Part shown: one piece after another, positions 10,114-21,795 of the stretch
Layout: each line of letters opens with the position of its first letter
Numbering within the stretch: position 1 is the first letter of the stretch
Source: Marvania coccoides
Lineage: Eukaryota > Chlorophyta > Trebouxiophyceae > Chlorellales > Chlorellaceae
Assembly (NCBI GenBank): GCA_963854735.1
Contig: OY978106.1
Coordinates: 310,001 to 374,000 of the forward strand
Direction: 5' to 3'
DNA: 64,000 bases
Translations under genes and position numbers: made by a program
Notes under the pieces: model-generated
What the model was told of the DNA's origin: nothing
The model's input: only the letters and a program-made list of their open reading frames with translations
The model's database searches: none

Positions 10114-10598
10114 ATGATTCAAATTGGCAAAGAAAACCCACACCATTGTCAGCCGCTGCACACACCATTTTCTGCTAGCCTAGGCCTGATGATGCCTGAT
10201 AATGCTGCTGCAGGCTACGCTGAACCAACCTATGAGGGCTTGCTCTCTCGTTTCGTCCTTTTTGAGCAGCTCTGGAAATCTCCGCTGCCAGCCAAACAGC
10301 AGCATTTTTCAACCTGTTTAGTACGAAAATTTCTTACTTATTATGAGCGAGCGATTTATGGCCACTCGCCTTCTTTTACTACCTATTGCAGCCCTTGCAT
10401 GCACTTTTATAGGAGCAGCGCTCCTCTGAGGGTGGGCGAAGGGTGCAGCGCCTTACTGTTGTTGCTGACGAGCTATCTCCAATTCTAAAGTATCTCATAC
10501 ATATTGCACGCAACTCTATTATCGAGGAGCTCAGGAATGCAGCTGCAGTACATGCCGCCAAGCGGTACGAAATCTACCGGCAGGACTGTTTCTTCTAA
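10114..10598 (+). CDS. Small unidentified protein, two exons
   Basis: An ATG at 10114 opens 69 codons to a donor at 10320|GTACGA. The acceptor TTTTATAG|GAG at 10413 restores an open frame to a TAA at 10596-10598, giving 130 residues. The second exon looks coding: an amphipathic helical stretch (DELSPILKYLIHIARNSI) ends in a basic tail. I do not recognise the family. The gene is divergent from the U2AF65-like gene, with 189 bases between starts. The start and first exon are the weakest parts; it could also be a decayed gene. Confidence 0.4.
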
Positions 10599-11288
10599 AA
10601 GCAAAGGATATTTCGCTAGGGGGTCTGACATACGTCATCTGCATGTGAAATCTGCCCATCCCAGCAGCTCTGATGATCTGGGTCAACCCCCCCTCAAACC
10701 TGTAAACCTACAAACAAACCTACCTGCAAAAAAAGTGCGAACCTGTCCCGGACTGTGTCCAGGCTAAACTATTAGGCAAAACCCGCAATTATTTCTTATT
10801 TTTAATGTAGATATGAGCAGAAGGAACCTCTTAGGGAACAGAACAACTATGAACTATTTACACACTTCAGAAGAGAAAATATTATTGTTTCGGCGGGGCT
10901 GCTATGCAGGCATGCCCGTGGAGCATAGAATAAGCCGAAGAATCGACGTTATTTTATTTTTATTTAATATTTTACAATTTACGAAGGGGGCAAAGTCCAA
11001 ACCTCTTCAATAATATCGAAACGCTAGGTAGAGGTTGCTCGTAGGCAGAGATTGCTTGCAGTATTTTTGGAAGATTTTTAATATTTTTTCAATGCGTTGT
11101 ATCTTTTGTCAAAGGAGAATAACTCGATTTCGATTCGAACTTCGGAAAGAAATTTCCGCGTCACTCTATCTCCTTCCCCGTAAGCAGCATGTTACAGTGC
11201 GATTGTTTTTTTTTTTGTAAACGCAGCTGGCGGGCGCTGCCGTAGAGAGGTGACGTTCAAGTGCGTAATAATAAAAATAAAACTCGAC
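10599..11288. other. Intergenic stretch upstream of the CoA-transferase
   Basis: About 690 bases of AT-rich sequence that should include the promoter of the CoA-transferase gene. A T9-type run lies near 11209-11218. I see no gene, RNA or repeat. Confidence 0.4.
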
Positions 11289-13035
11289 ATGATGGTGCTC
11301 GAGGCGCGCACCGTGCTGTTTCGTTTCGCGGCTGCATCATCTCGGTGCCAGGCTGCTGCTGTGGTTTCCCACCCCGCCTCGCTATTCCGCAGCACCGCCT
11401 TTTCCACCTCGCCCCCCGGCTCGCCACCGTCGCCGCCTCCTACAGGCCCCTTAGTTGGCTACAAGGTGCTGGATTTCGGCCAAGTCGTGGCAGGCAACTT
11501 TTGCAGCGGTCTTCTAGGTAAACCATTATTTTTTATTGCCTTCTTTTCATTTTTTTCCTTCATAAGAAATCACCCAACGCTTCAAGTAACGCTATCTCAT
11601 TTTTCAGCGTACTTTGGCGCTGACGTTATTAAAGTCGAACCACCTGCCCGTGGCGACGCCCTGCGCCACCTTCGCGACCTCGACTCCACCGGAACCTCGC
11701 TGTGGTGGCGCACCTACGGCCGCAACCGCCGCTGCATCACGCTGGACTTGCATAAAGAGGAGGGCAGGGCGCTGGCTCGGCAACTGGCGGGACGGGTTGA
11801 CTGCTTGGTGGAAAACTTTAGGCCGGGGGTGATGGAGGGGTGGGGGCTGGGGCCTAAAGATCTGTCCAGTCAGCTAGTGTACACTCGCATCAGCGGGTAT
11901 GGACAGACGGGGCCCCTGGCAAAGCTGCCGGGGTATGCTTCAGTAGCGGAGGCCTTTAGCTCCTTCCGACACCTCAACGGTGCGCTAATGTATTAGCTTA
12001 TCCCATCAACATGGTGTTCTTATTTGTTTACTACGACTAGTTTCGCTGTGTTACAACTTCTTGTGAACTCTAAATAACAATGTTAACCTTGGTTTCCCCC
12101 ATTTGCAGGATACGCCGACCGAGCCCCCGTGCGGCCCAACATTAGCCTTGGGGACTCTCTGGCGGGGCTGCACGCAGCATTCGGCACCGTCATGGCCCTG
12201 CTTCATCGCGACGGCCTCAAGAATAAAAACATTGCTGCTGACGGAGACTCCAATGCCTTCCTGGGCCAGGTGGTGGACGCAGCCATCACCGAGAGCATGT
12301 ACAACATGCTGGAGGGGTGCGTGTCCGAGTACGCTGCGTCTGGGGCCGTACGGCCGCCCTCTGGAAGCACTATCACCGGCGTAGTGCCTTCGGGTTGCTG
12401 GAAAGCCAGCGATGGAAAGTATGTCGTCATCGGGGGCAACGGCAACTCTGTGAGTAGCGAAAAATACACTTAGTTTTTTAAATGGGAGGCCTTTTGCTGC
12501 CTCAAAGTAATATTCCTGTGTTTTTTTTTTTATTAAATACAATTGCGTCTTTTTTCTCTCTTTGTCTCAAATTCACTCTAATAATTCAACGATGCAGGTG
12601 TACAATCGGCTGATGGCCGCGGTGGGGCAGCCAGACATGGGCACCGACAACCCGCAGTTCGCCACCGACTCCAAACGTTGCGAAAACGAAATTGAAATAT
12701 GTACCGCCATCGAGCGATGGGTGGCTTCCCATACATCTGATCACGTAATCACAGTACTCAACGGAGCGCGAGTGCCTGCGGGACCCATCATGACCATCGC
12801 CGACGTTATGGAGCACCCGCAATACGTTGAGCGAGGCATGTTTCAAAAGGCAGTACCGCCGTCAGGCGGAGATGAAGTAACGGTGCCGGCAATGCTGCCT
12901 GTAATGCATGGAACCCCGGGAAGCACGCGGTGGGCAGGGCCGGAGCTGGGAGAGCACACGGACGCCGTGCTGCAGGAGGAGCTAGGTATGAGCTTGGCTG
13001 AGATTGCCAAGCTGCGGGGGGTTGGCGCGATTTAA
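11289..13035 (+). CDS. Family III CoA-transferase (CaiB/BaiF, SUGCT-like)
   Basis: Exons 11289-11517, 11608-11979, 12109-12449 and 12598-13035 give 459 residues; all introns are GT-AG. A leader rich in Arg, Ala and Ser without acidic residues after the first few (VLFRFAAASSRCQA) looks like a mitochondrial presequence. The family III core follows: VLDFGQVVAGNFCSGLLA, GADVIKVEPP, a NRRCITLDL strand, VDCLVENFRPG and RISGYGQTGP. The catalytic Asp is in LGDSLAGLHAAFG. Closest in layout is succinate-hydroxymethylglutarate CoA-transferase, which moves CoA between dicarboxylic acids in lysine/tryptophan catabolism. Exact substrates cannot be read from sequence. ATGs at 11289 and 11292 are adjacent; the first is used here. 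Confidence 0.88.
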
Positions 13036-13163
13036 TTTTTTACTACCCTTGAGAGAGTTGACAAGGATTAAAATCGTTCAGAAAGAGAGGATTGTTTATT
13101 TTTTATGTTAATAATTTGCTAAGCCAAATATTTTTTGTTGCTATTTCGTGTTTTAAGTTGTGT

Positions 13164-13192
13164 CACCCCCCCACCCCCACCCCCGCCCCCCC
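13164..13192. repeat. C-rich low-complexity tract
   Basis: A nearly pure C tract broken by single A or G bases lies in the short spacer between the convergent CoA-transferase and SAS-6 genes. Similar C tracts occur at 35994-36034, 60268-60294 and 61150-61159. Confidence 0.8.
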
Positions 13193-13301
13193 GTCAAAAG
13201 GAACGGGAAAGTAGTGGGGGAGTGCCCTTGGGAGACCGTGCAAAGGCGGCGGGATGGTCCTGGGAATTCACAAGTAGTGGAATAAAAAAGCAATGAAATG
13301 T

Positions 13302-15081
13302 CTACAGTGAAGGCTGGTTGTTGTTCTTGGCGGAGGAAGAAGAAAGGAGGATGTGGTGCGGGATGGGCTGCGGCAGGGGAGTGGTTGCTGCTGCTGCCTT
13401 GCTGCTAAATGACGCCCCGCTGCTCTCCGCCGAAGGAGCTGGAGGCATCCAGCTGCCTCCAGGGGTCATGGGCCCATCTGCCAGCCCATGTGGCGTGCCG
13501 AGGCGCATTGGGGTTGGCATAGCGCTGCCGCTGCGCTGCTGCCGCTTGCCTGGGCTGCCGCCACCACCGACCTGCAGCTGCGCCGCCGTCAACTGCTTGT
13601 TCAGCCACGCCACCATCTTCTCTCCCGACTCCACTTTCTTTTTGGCGTCCCCCAGCTCGCTGGACGCCGCAGCGGCCGCGTCGTGGGCACCAGCAGCCGA
13701 GGATTCAGCTGCCGCCAATTTAGCGCAAGTCTCGACTTCCCGCGCCTCAGCAGCCGCCAACGCCGCTCTCAGCCCCACAATCTCCTTCTCTGCTTTAGCC
13801 ACCAGGGCAGAGTTGTGCTGCAGCTGCTCCTGCAGTGCCGCAGCCTCCCTGGCAGCGCCCTCAGTCGAACGCTGCAGCGCAGTGTTTTCTGCCACCGCAG
13901 CGGCAGCCCGGGCCTCATGGCCCGCGGCGATGGCCTTCCACTCCTCGATCCGGCTCTCTGCCTGCTGCAGAGCCGCTTCGAAGCCTTGGCAGCGCTGCGC
14001 CACCCGTGATGCCGCAGCCTCTGCTCCTTCAGCCCTGGCGCAGGTCTCCCGCAGCTGCGCCCTGCATTTCGCCAGCTCCTTTTCGAGCCTAGAGTTCCCG
14101 CCCTTCAGTTGCGCTGCTTCGGCGCTTTCTACCGTGCAGCGCTCCTCCGCCTCAGCGTGCTCAGCGCGTGTCGAGGCCAGCTGTGCTGTTAGCGTCTCAA
14201 TGGCCGCTTTTGCTGCCTCCAGACGCTTTTGCAGCCCCAAGATTTTGGTTTTGTCGTGCTGCGCTTCCAGTGAGTGCTCCTGAGCGGCCGTGGCGGCGCT
14301 AGTTTGGGTCTGCTGCAGCTCGGCTGACGTGGCGTCTCGCTCCCGCTGGGCGGCTTCCAGCGCAGCGGATACGCGGGAGAAGTCGAGCTTGAGCTCGCCC
14401 AGACGAAATGCCAGAAACTGCAGCGTATTTTCGATGATATTTTAGAGATGCTCAGCCGAAAAAGCGCCAACCGAAAAAGCATTGGGTTTTACCTGTTTGA
14501 CTGAGGAGTCAGTGCCGGCGCGCATTTGGAGGGTGAGGTGGGACAACTCTTTGAACGCGTTGGACTCCACAAGGCGCAGCGCCCCCGCGCCAGCGCCCGC
14601 CACCTGCAACACGGCTCTGAAGCGGGACGCCCTCGCCTGAGAATAAGGAGAGCTATTCTCGTCGTGCTGCTGGTGCTGGCAAGTGTCTCCACTGCCACTG
14701 CAGCATTGATCCAGCAGCCAGGTCACCTTTTCGGCGAACCCAGCGAAGTCTACCAGCAGATTCTCTTCATCCCGAATGCGCCCAAAGTGCTGCTCTTCGA
14801 TGTCCAAAGAATAGAGAAAAGAAGCGTCCGCGTCGCTAGAAATGTACAGCCGCACCATCTGCAGATAAGAAAACGCGTTAAAACCAAGGAATATGCTATT
14901 TTTGGTCTGCAACAGGGGCATTCGTTTTTGCTCGTCTTACCTTGATGGCTTCTGTGCTGCCATAGCCAGCCAGCAGCCTGATGTTGAGTTCGACAGCTGA
15001 CTCATCTCGGTCAGTCTTGCGCAGCGTTACCGCAGCGTTCTTCCAGAAGAGGGTGCGCAGATCAACTGCCTCTCCCAGCAT
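13302..15081 (-). CDS. SAS6: SAS-6, centriole cartwheel protein
   Basis: Exons 15081-14941, 14858-14493 and 14417-13302 give 540 residues; both junctions are in frame with GT-AG. The N-terminal globular head (residues 1 to about 165) matches SAS-6: LNIRLL, then SFLYSLDIEEQHF and ENLLVDFAGF, then a RFRAVLQV strand and VESNAFKELSHLTL. A long Ala/Glu-rich coiled coil (about 175-440) follows, ending in a Ser/Pro/Gly-rich disordered tail. SAS-6 heads oligomerise into the ninefold ring that templates centrioles and basal bodies, so the organism should have flagellate cells or centrioles at some stage. It is convergent with the CoA-transferase gene (266-base spacer). Confidence 0.9.
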
Positions 15082-15686
15082 TTTTTTTAATTCAAAAGTT
15101 TGACGGTCCCTCTTTGCTGAGTTGAAGGCCAGGCTCGCCAGGCAATATAAAAGTAACGTAACACTATTTTGTCGTCTGGTTGCGCTGGTTTTGAGCCCAG
15201 AAAAGCAAGCGACACGCCAAAATAGTTAGTCAACTATGAGGCGCCAAGTTTGACCGGGCCGGCAATTCTAGTTGTGAGTAGATTTTTTAGTAGAAAAGCG
15301 CATGGGGTGTTATGAAAGTTAACTTGCAGCATGTTTGTGTCGTGATACCTGCATATAGCATTTATGTGTGGCCCGCCTTTTCACCGCTGTTCCCAGGACG
15401 TAAGCAGTGAATTCCGGTACCTGAAGGAAAACAGACGCCTGTTGAAGGTGGCGAGCATGAATTTCGTTAATTGAGTGCACTGCTGAATGCTGCTGCGCCT
15501 TCTCAGGCCACTCTGTCCAATGCAAATGCCGCAATGGCTGTAAATGAAAGAAATCACACTTTTTGAAAAAAATAACAAGTATTGGTAAAGGAGAACATAA
15601 AATATATGTCGAAAAGCAATAAAGCACGGTATATATTTCATCATCCTCATGTATCCCCTCTTTTTTCAGCCATCCAGCCGGGCGGG
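15082..15686. other. Spacer between SAS-6 and cytochrome b5, with an unexplained open stretch
   Basis: About 600 bases between the SAS-6 start and the cytochrome b5 3' end (both -). On the minus strand a good acceptor (TTTCATTTACAG) near 15542 is followed by about 220 bases open in two frames with coding-like composition. I could not join it to either neighbour. It may be an alternative 3' exon, a decayed exon or chance. Confidence 0.3.
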
Positions 15687-16194
15687 TCATTCATCCTCCA
15701 CCCAGCCGATGTAGTACTCTGGAATTAACTCATGGACTGCATCAAAGAAAAGAAAAAAGATTGTGAATTGATGTTAATTGTAAGAGCAGTTAAATACAAC
15801 AGCAAATTCAATCTTAGGGGTACAAGCTCGTCTGAAGGTGTTGTTTTTAACATAGTATTCAAATTCACATGCCTGTTGGGGGGTGTTGGGGTCCAAAGAA
15901 TCCTTCCGTGGCGTCGCCTCCAGCGTTGTTGTAGATCGCCTCCCCTCCAGGATGCTCATCAGCATAGTCAGTCAAGTCGTAAACACGTAGCTGCTCGCTG
16001 CCTTTGGTGCGCAAAATCAGCCATAAATCGCCTTCCTTGTTGTGTTTGGCGATCTCCGCGCGGGTGTACTCTTTGGGCTCTGGTTTGGGCGGCTTTTGCG
16101 CTGCAGGCGGCGACTTTTTGCCGAACAGGAGGAAGGCGAGGGCGGCGCCGACGACCAGGCTGGCAATCAGCATGCCTAGCGTTTGTGGGTCCAT
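15687..16194 (-). CDS. Membrane-anchored cytochrome b5 domain protein
   Basis: Exons 16194-15873 and 15736-15687 give 123 residues. An N-terminal transmembrane helix (residues 7-24, [19 protein letters not shown]) and a Lys/Pro hinge lead into a cytochrome b5 fold: [10 protein letters not shown], the first axial His in HPGG, and the second in FFGPQH. The last exon supplies the closing helix ending YYIGWVEDE. Such proteins carry electrons at the ER or another membrane. The only intron has a GC donor (AACAG|GCATGT): the GT two bases further gives an immediate stop, while the GC junction yields a normal b5 ending. It is divergent from ChlH (423 bases between starts). Confidence 0.85.
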
Positions 16195-16617
16195 TTATTG
16201 GTGCGCTGATGGAAACAGTGAACACGTTCAATAGTTGTAACTGACAGTATCACAAGCGATGGTGATCGAAGGGGAGGAAAAAAAGAGAGGAAATATATAT
16301 TGCACTTAAACTCGCTTCAAAAAGCTGTCGGAAGGGCTACAATTGATACAAATGCGATATTGTAAACAAATATCCGTGTTTGCAGTCGCAGACCGAAAAA
16401 ACATGTCCGAAAACATGTCGCCGCATTGCGCCCTGCGGGTGCCTCATCCTTAATATCTGCTGCATTGTGAGCTCTCCTGGGCCACCAGTGCCTATTATAT
16501 TAATACTTTGCTTTATTCAACACTTTGTTATTCTACAGCGCTTGCTCTCAGTGCTCCTTGGCGCTGCAGGCATTGATTTTTATTAGCTGCGCCTGAGGAC
16601 AAAAGCCCATAGTAGCC
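16195..16617. promoter_or_regulatory. Bidirectional promoter of cytochrome b5 and ChlH
   Basis: The 423 bases between two divergent starts. AT-rich on the cytochrome b5 side (TATATATT near 16297), more GC-rich next to ChlH. No known light-response motif can be assigned by eye. Confidence 0.4.
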
Positions 16618-19600
16618 ATGCAGGGCACCGCCCGCACCCTGGCGGGTCGAACTCTGGGCAACGTCTCTGGCCTGAAGGTGGGGCTTGAACGGGCTCACCA
16701 GCCATTTCAGCGGATACGAATTGGCATGAAAGATACGCTCGAAATCCTGGTTTGCGGGGCCTAACGGCGCTTCTCACCCTCCAATTGCAGGGTACTACCA
16801 AGAGGAATGGCGTTCCTCCGCAGAGCCGCGCGTTCCAGCGGGTATGGTCGCACATTTTGCTGCAATGTCACATGTTTTGTAGGCCCGAATTCTCGGGCTT
16901 CCGTGTTCTCCCCCGCTCACCCCCCCGCCCAATCCCCCCTGCAGGTTCATGCCGTGACAACCAAGCACGCTGCGGGCCCCACTGACTACGAGCCGCTCAG
17001 CCACGGAGGCACTGGCACTGGGGATGAGCCTCTCAAGATCAGCATTGGCTCCGGCATGATGGGTGAGTTCCCCGGCGCCTGCAATACCCTCTCCACACCC
17101 CATCACATCCATCGGGCTATGGGTTTGATGCGATCCAGCCAACTGTCTGCACACCTTCAAATGTGTGGCTCTGGCCCAAACACGATCAAACTCTGTCCCT
17201 CCCCCAAACCTTTCTCACCCCAACTACCTCAGCCACCTTCCCCATGACCTCCTCCACCCGATCCGGGCCCTCAACCCTCGCTTCTCACACTTTCGCATTC
17301 TCGTGTTTTTTTTTCAGGCGGAGGATTTACAAATGTCGACCCCGAGACCCGTCGCATCGTGCCCGAGATCAACGGTCGCACCAAGATCAAGGTGGTGTAC
17401 GTGGTGCTGGAGTCTCAGTACCAGTCCTCGCTGGCCGCCGCCGTCAAGAATATCAACGCCAAGCGCTCGGAGGTGTGCGTTGAGATCGTGGGCTACCTGC
17501 TGGAGGAGCTGCGCGACGCCAAGAACTTCGAGGCGTTCAAGGCCGATGTGGCTTCCGCCAACATCTTCATCGGCTCCCTCATTTTCATCGAGGAGCTCGC
17601 CGACAAGATTGTGGAGGCCATCAACCCTGTGCGCGACACCCTGGACGCGTGCCTCATCTTCCCCTCCATGCCCCAGGTGATGAAGCTCAACAAGCTGGGC
17701 ACCTTCTCCATGTCGCAGCTGGGTCAGACCAAGTCGGTCATCGGCGATTTCATCAAGAGTGCACGCAAGAACAACGACAACTTCGAAGAGGGGCTGCTCA
17801 AGCTGGTGCGCACCCTGCCCAAGGTGCTCAAGTACCTGCCCTCCGACAAGGCGGCGGACGCGCGCAACTTCGTCAACGCGCTGCAGTACTGGCTGGGCGG
17901 CAACCCCGAGAACCTGGAGAACCTGCTGTTGTCCACCGCCAAGGCCTACATGCCCGCGCTCAAGTCGTTCGACTTCGCCGCCGCGGAGCCCGAGCTCTTC
18001 CCCGACGTGGGCATCTGGCACCCGATGTCGCCCCACATGTACGAGGACCTCAAGGAGTACCTGAACTGGTACGACACGCGGACCGACATGACCTTTGCCA
18101 AGGACGCCCCCATCATTGGCCTGGTGCTGCAGCGCTCCCACCTGGTGACCGGCGACGAGGGCCACTACGCGGGCGTCGTGTCCGAGATGGAGGCGCGTGG
18201 CGCCAAGGTGGTGCCGGTGTTTGCCGGCGGCCTGGACTTTTCTTCCCCCGTGAAGAAGTTCTTCTACGACCCCCTGGGCTCCGGCAAGTCCTTCGTCAAC
18301 ACGGTGGTTTCCCTCACCGGCTTCGCGCTGGTGGGAGGCCCCGCCCGCCAGGACGCCCCCAAGGCCGTGGAGGCTCTGAAGCAGCTCAACGTCCCCTACC
18401 TGGTGTCTCTCCCCCTGGTGTTCCAGACCACCGAGGAGTGGCTGGACAGCGAGCTCGGCGTGCACCCCGTGCAGGTGGCCCTGCAGGTGGCGCTGCCCGA
18501 GCTGGACGGCGGCATTGAGCCCATCGTCTTTGCAGGCCGCGACTCCGCCACCGGCAAGTCGCACTCTCTGCCCGACCGCATCGACGCGCTGTGCGCGCGC
18601 GCCATCAAGTGGGCCAGCCTGGCCTCCAAGCCCAAGTCGCAGAAGAAGCTCGCCATCACGGTGTTCAGCTTCCCGCCCGACAAGGGCAACGTCGGAACTG
18701 CCGCCTACCTCAACGTCTTCGGCTCCATCTTCCGTGTGCTCAAGGCGAGAAACTAATATATTATAGATATTTTCGCGTTGGTTTCTGTTATTTTTAGTGT
18801 TTTTAAAAGCTAATTCTGGCCTAAGAGCAGCTTTTTCATCTCGTTCGTTAATCTTGTTTTCCCCCTTCCAACTCACCTCCCTTTCTCCTTCAACCCAAAT
18901 TTAATGTGCTGCAGGAGCTCCAGCGCGACGGCTACGACGTCGGGCCGCTCCCCATGAACGAGGACCAGCTCATCAAGTCGGTGCTCACCAACGAGGAGGC
19001 CCGCTTCAACTCCGCCGACCTCAACATCGCCTACCGCATGACCGTCGACGAGTACCAGAAGCTGTGCCCCTACGCCGAGGCGCTGGAGGAGAACTGGGGC
19101 AAGCCCCCCGGCAACCTCAACACCAACGGCCAGGAGCTGCTGGTGTACGGTAAGCAGTTTGGTAACGTCTTCATCGGCGTGCAGCCCACCTTCGGGTACG
19201 AGGGCGACCCCATGCGCCTGCTGTTCTCCCGCTCCGCCTCCCCCCACCACGGTTTCGCTGCCTACTACACCTACCTGGAGAAGATTTTTGGCGCTGACGC
19301 CGTTCTTCACTTTGGCACCCACGGCTCGTTGGAGTTCATGCCTGGAAAGCAGGTGGGCATGTCTGGAGTGTGCTACCCCGACTCCCTCATCGGCACCATC
19401 CCCAACCTCTACTACTACGCCGCCAACAACCCCTCGGAGGCCACCATCGCCAAGCGCCGCTCCTACGCCAACACCATCTCCTACCTCACCCCCCCCGCTG
19501 AGAACGCCGGCCTGTGAGTTACTTTAGATACTCTTTGCATTTATTTTGTACTGTATTTCATTCTCAGCTTAATTTTGAGTGCTTTTTCTGTGGTTCGATT

Positions 19601-21795
19601 TTCGCACAAGTGTTGATTTTTCAACCCTTTTTTCTCTTTCTTCTTTCCAATTCAACAGGTACAAGGGCCTGAAGGAGCTCAAGGAGTTGATCTCCTCCTA
19701 CCAGGGCATGCGCGAGTCCGGCCGCGCCAATGCCATCTGCGCCTCCATCATCGAGACTGCCCGGCTGTGCAACCTCGACCGCGACGTCGAGCTCCCCCCC
19801 TCCGACGCCGAGCCTGCCGATCTCACCCTGGACGAGCGCGACTCAATCGTCGGCAACGTCTACCGCAAGCTCATGGAGATCGAGTCCCGCCTGCTGCCCT
19901 GCGGCCTGCACATTGTGGGCTGCCCGCCCACCGCCGAGGAGGCCATTGCGACCCTGGTGAACATCGCCGAGCTGGACCGCCCCGACGAGCAGCCCGCCCC
20001 CATCAAGGGCATGCCCGGCATCCTGGCCCGCGCCATCGGCCGCAACATCGAGGAGATCTACTCCGGCAACAACAAGGGCGTGCTGGCCGACGTGGACCTG
20101 CTGCAGCGCATCACCGAGGCGTCCCGCGCCACCGTGCGCGAGTTCGTCAAGGACCGCACCGGCTTCGACGGCCGCATCGGCAAGAACTGGTTCGCTGAGC
20201 TGGGCAAGGCCTTTGGTGTCACCGTTGAGCCCTGGGTGCGCGCCCTGCAGACCACCGAGTTCGCCTCTGGTAAGAATACTACTTTTATTACTGCAATTCA
20301 TTGATTCCCTGTGTTCTGCGCTTAAATTTGTGTAATTAACAAGTATTTGGGCTAATATTCCACGACCAGCGATGTTTTTTTCCCGGTTGAAATATTAAAC
20401 TAAATTTCCTCTTTCTTTCTTCCTTTGTTCCATCCTGCAGCCAACCGCCTGGAGCTGGTCACCCTGTTCGGCTACCTCGAGTTCTGCCTGACCCAGATCG
20501 TGCAGGACAACGAGCTGGGCGCCCTGGTTGAGGCCCTGGAGGGCAAGTACACCGAGCCTGGGCCTGGAGGAGACCCCATCCGCAACCCCAGCGTGCTACC
20601 CACAGGCAAGAACATCCATGCCCTGGACCCGCAGTCCATCCCCACCTCCGCTGCGCTGAAGAACGCCCGCGTGGTGGTGGACCGCCTGCTGGAGCGCCAA
20701 GCCATGGACAACGGAGGAAAGTACCCCGAGTCCATCGCGGTGGTGCTGTGGGGCACCGACAACATCAAGACCTACGGCGAGTCGCTCGCGCAGGTGTGCA
20801 TGATGGTGGGCGTGAAGCCGGTTCCCGACGCGCTGGGCCGCGTGAACAAGCTGGAGGTGATCCCTCTGGAGGAGCTGAAGCGCCCCCGCGTGGACGTGGT
20901 GGTGAACTGCTCCGGAGTGTTCCGTGACCTGTTCGTCAACCAGATGAACCTGCTGGACCGTGCCATCAAGCTGGCGGCGGAGCAGGACGAGCCACTGGAG
21001 ATGAACTTTGTGCGCAAGCACGCGCTGGAGCAGGCGGAGGAGCAGGGCGTGACCCTGCGCGAGGCCGCCACCCGCGTGTTCTCCAACGCCTCCGGCTCCT
21101 ACTCCTCCAACGTGAACCTGGCAGTGGAGAACTCTTCGTGGCAGGACGAGAACCAGCTGCAGGAGATGTACATGTCGCGCAAGTCGTTCGCGTTCAACTC
21201 CGACCGCCCCGGCGCGGGTGGTGAGGCCAACCGCGAGGCGTTTGTGTCCGCCATGAAGACCGTGGACGTCACCTTCCAGAATCTGGACTCGTCCGAGATC
21301 TCGCTGACCGACGTGTCCCACTACTTCGACTCCGACCCGACCAAGCTGGTGGCGGGCCTGCGCAACGATGGCAAGGCCCCCGCGTCCTTCATCGCCGACA
21401 CCACCACCGCCAACGCGCAGGTGCGCACCCTGGGCGAGACCGTGCGCCTTGACGCACGCACCAAGCTGCTCAACCCCAAGTGGTACGAGGGCATGCTCAG
21501 CAGCGGGTACGAGGGCGTGCGTGAGATCCAGAAGCGTCTCACCAACACCATGGGCTGGTCCGCCACCTCTGGACAGGTGGACAACTGGGTGTACGACGAG
21601 GCCAACGCCACGTTCATCGAGGACGAGGAGATGGCGCAGCGGCTGCTGGAGGCCAACCCCAACTCGTTCCGCAAGCTGGTGGCCACCTTCCTGGAGGCCA
21701 ACGGCCGCGGGTATTGGGACGCCAGCGAGGACCAGCTGGACCGCCTGCGCCAGATGTACATGGATGTGGAAGACAAGATTGAGGGCGTGGAGTAA
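16618..21795 (+). CDS. CHLH: Magnesium chelatase H subunit (chloroplast)
   Basis: Seven exons: 16618-16677, 16791-16841, 16945-17062, 17318-18744, 18915-19513, 19659-20269 and 20441-21795, giving 1406 residues, the usual ChlH length. The first exons encode a transit-peptide-like leader. The body is the CobN/ChlH type, with [11 protein letters not shown], the [15 protein letters not shown] block, [17 protein letters not shown] and [14 protein letters not shown], ending in a conserved C-terminal domain. ChlH binds protoporphyrin IX and, with ChlI and ChlD, inserts Mg2+ as the first committed step to chlorophyll. Intron 4 begins with GC (CTCAAG|GCGAGA at 18745); no GT lies nearby, and the junction [11 protein letters not shown] matches the family. 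The last exon is very GC-rich with strong codon bias, as expected for an abundant protein. Confidence 0.97.

Noticed and set aside
13318..14283. 321-codon open frame on + opposite SAS-6
   Set aside because: It is Ala/Ser/Cys-rich and antisense to the SAS-6 coiled coil, with no start context or homology.
17314..18876. 520-codon open frame on - across ChlH exon 4
   Set aside because: It is an antisense shadow of the strongly codon-biased ChlH gene; the His/Val/Gly/Leu-rich composition mirrors the sense codons.
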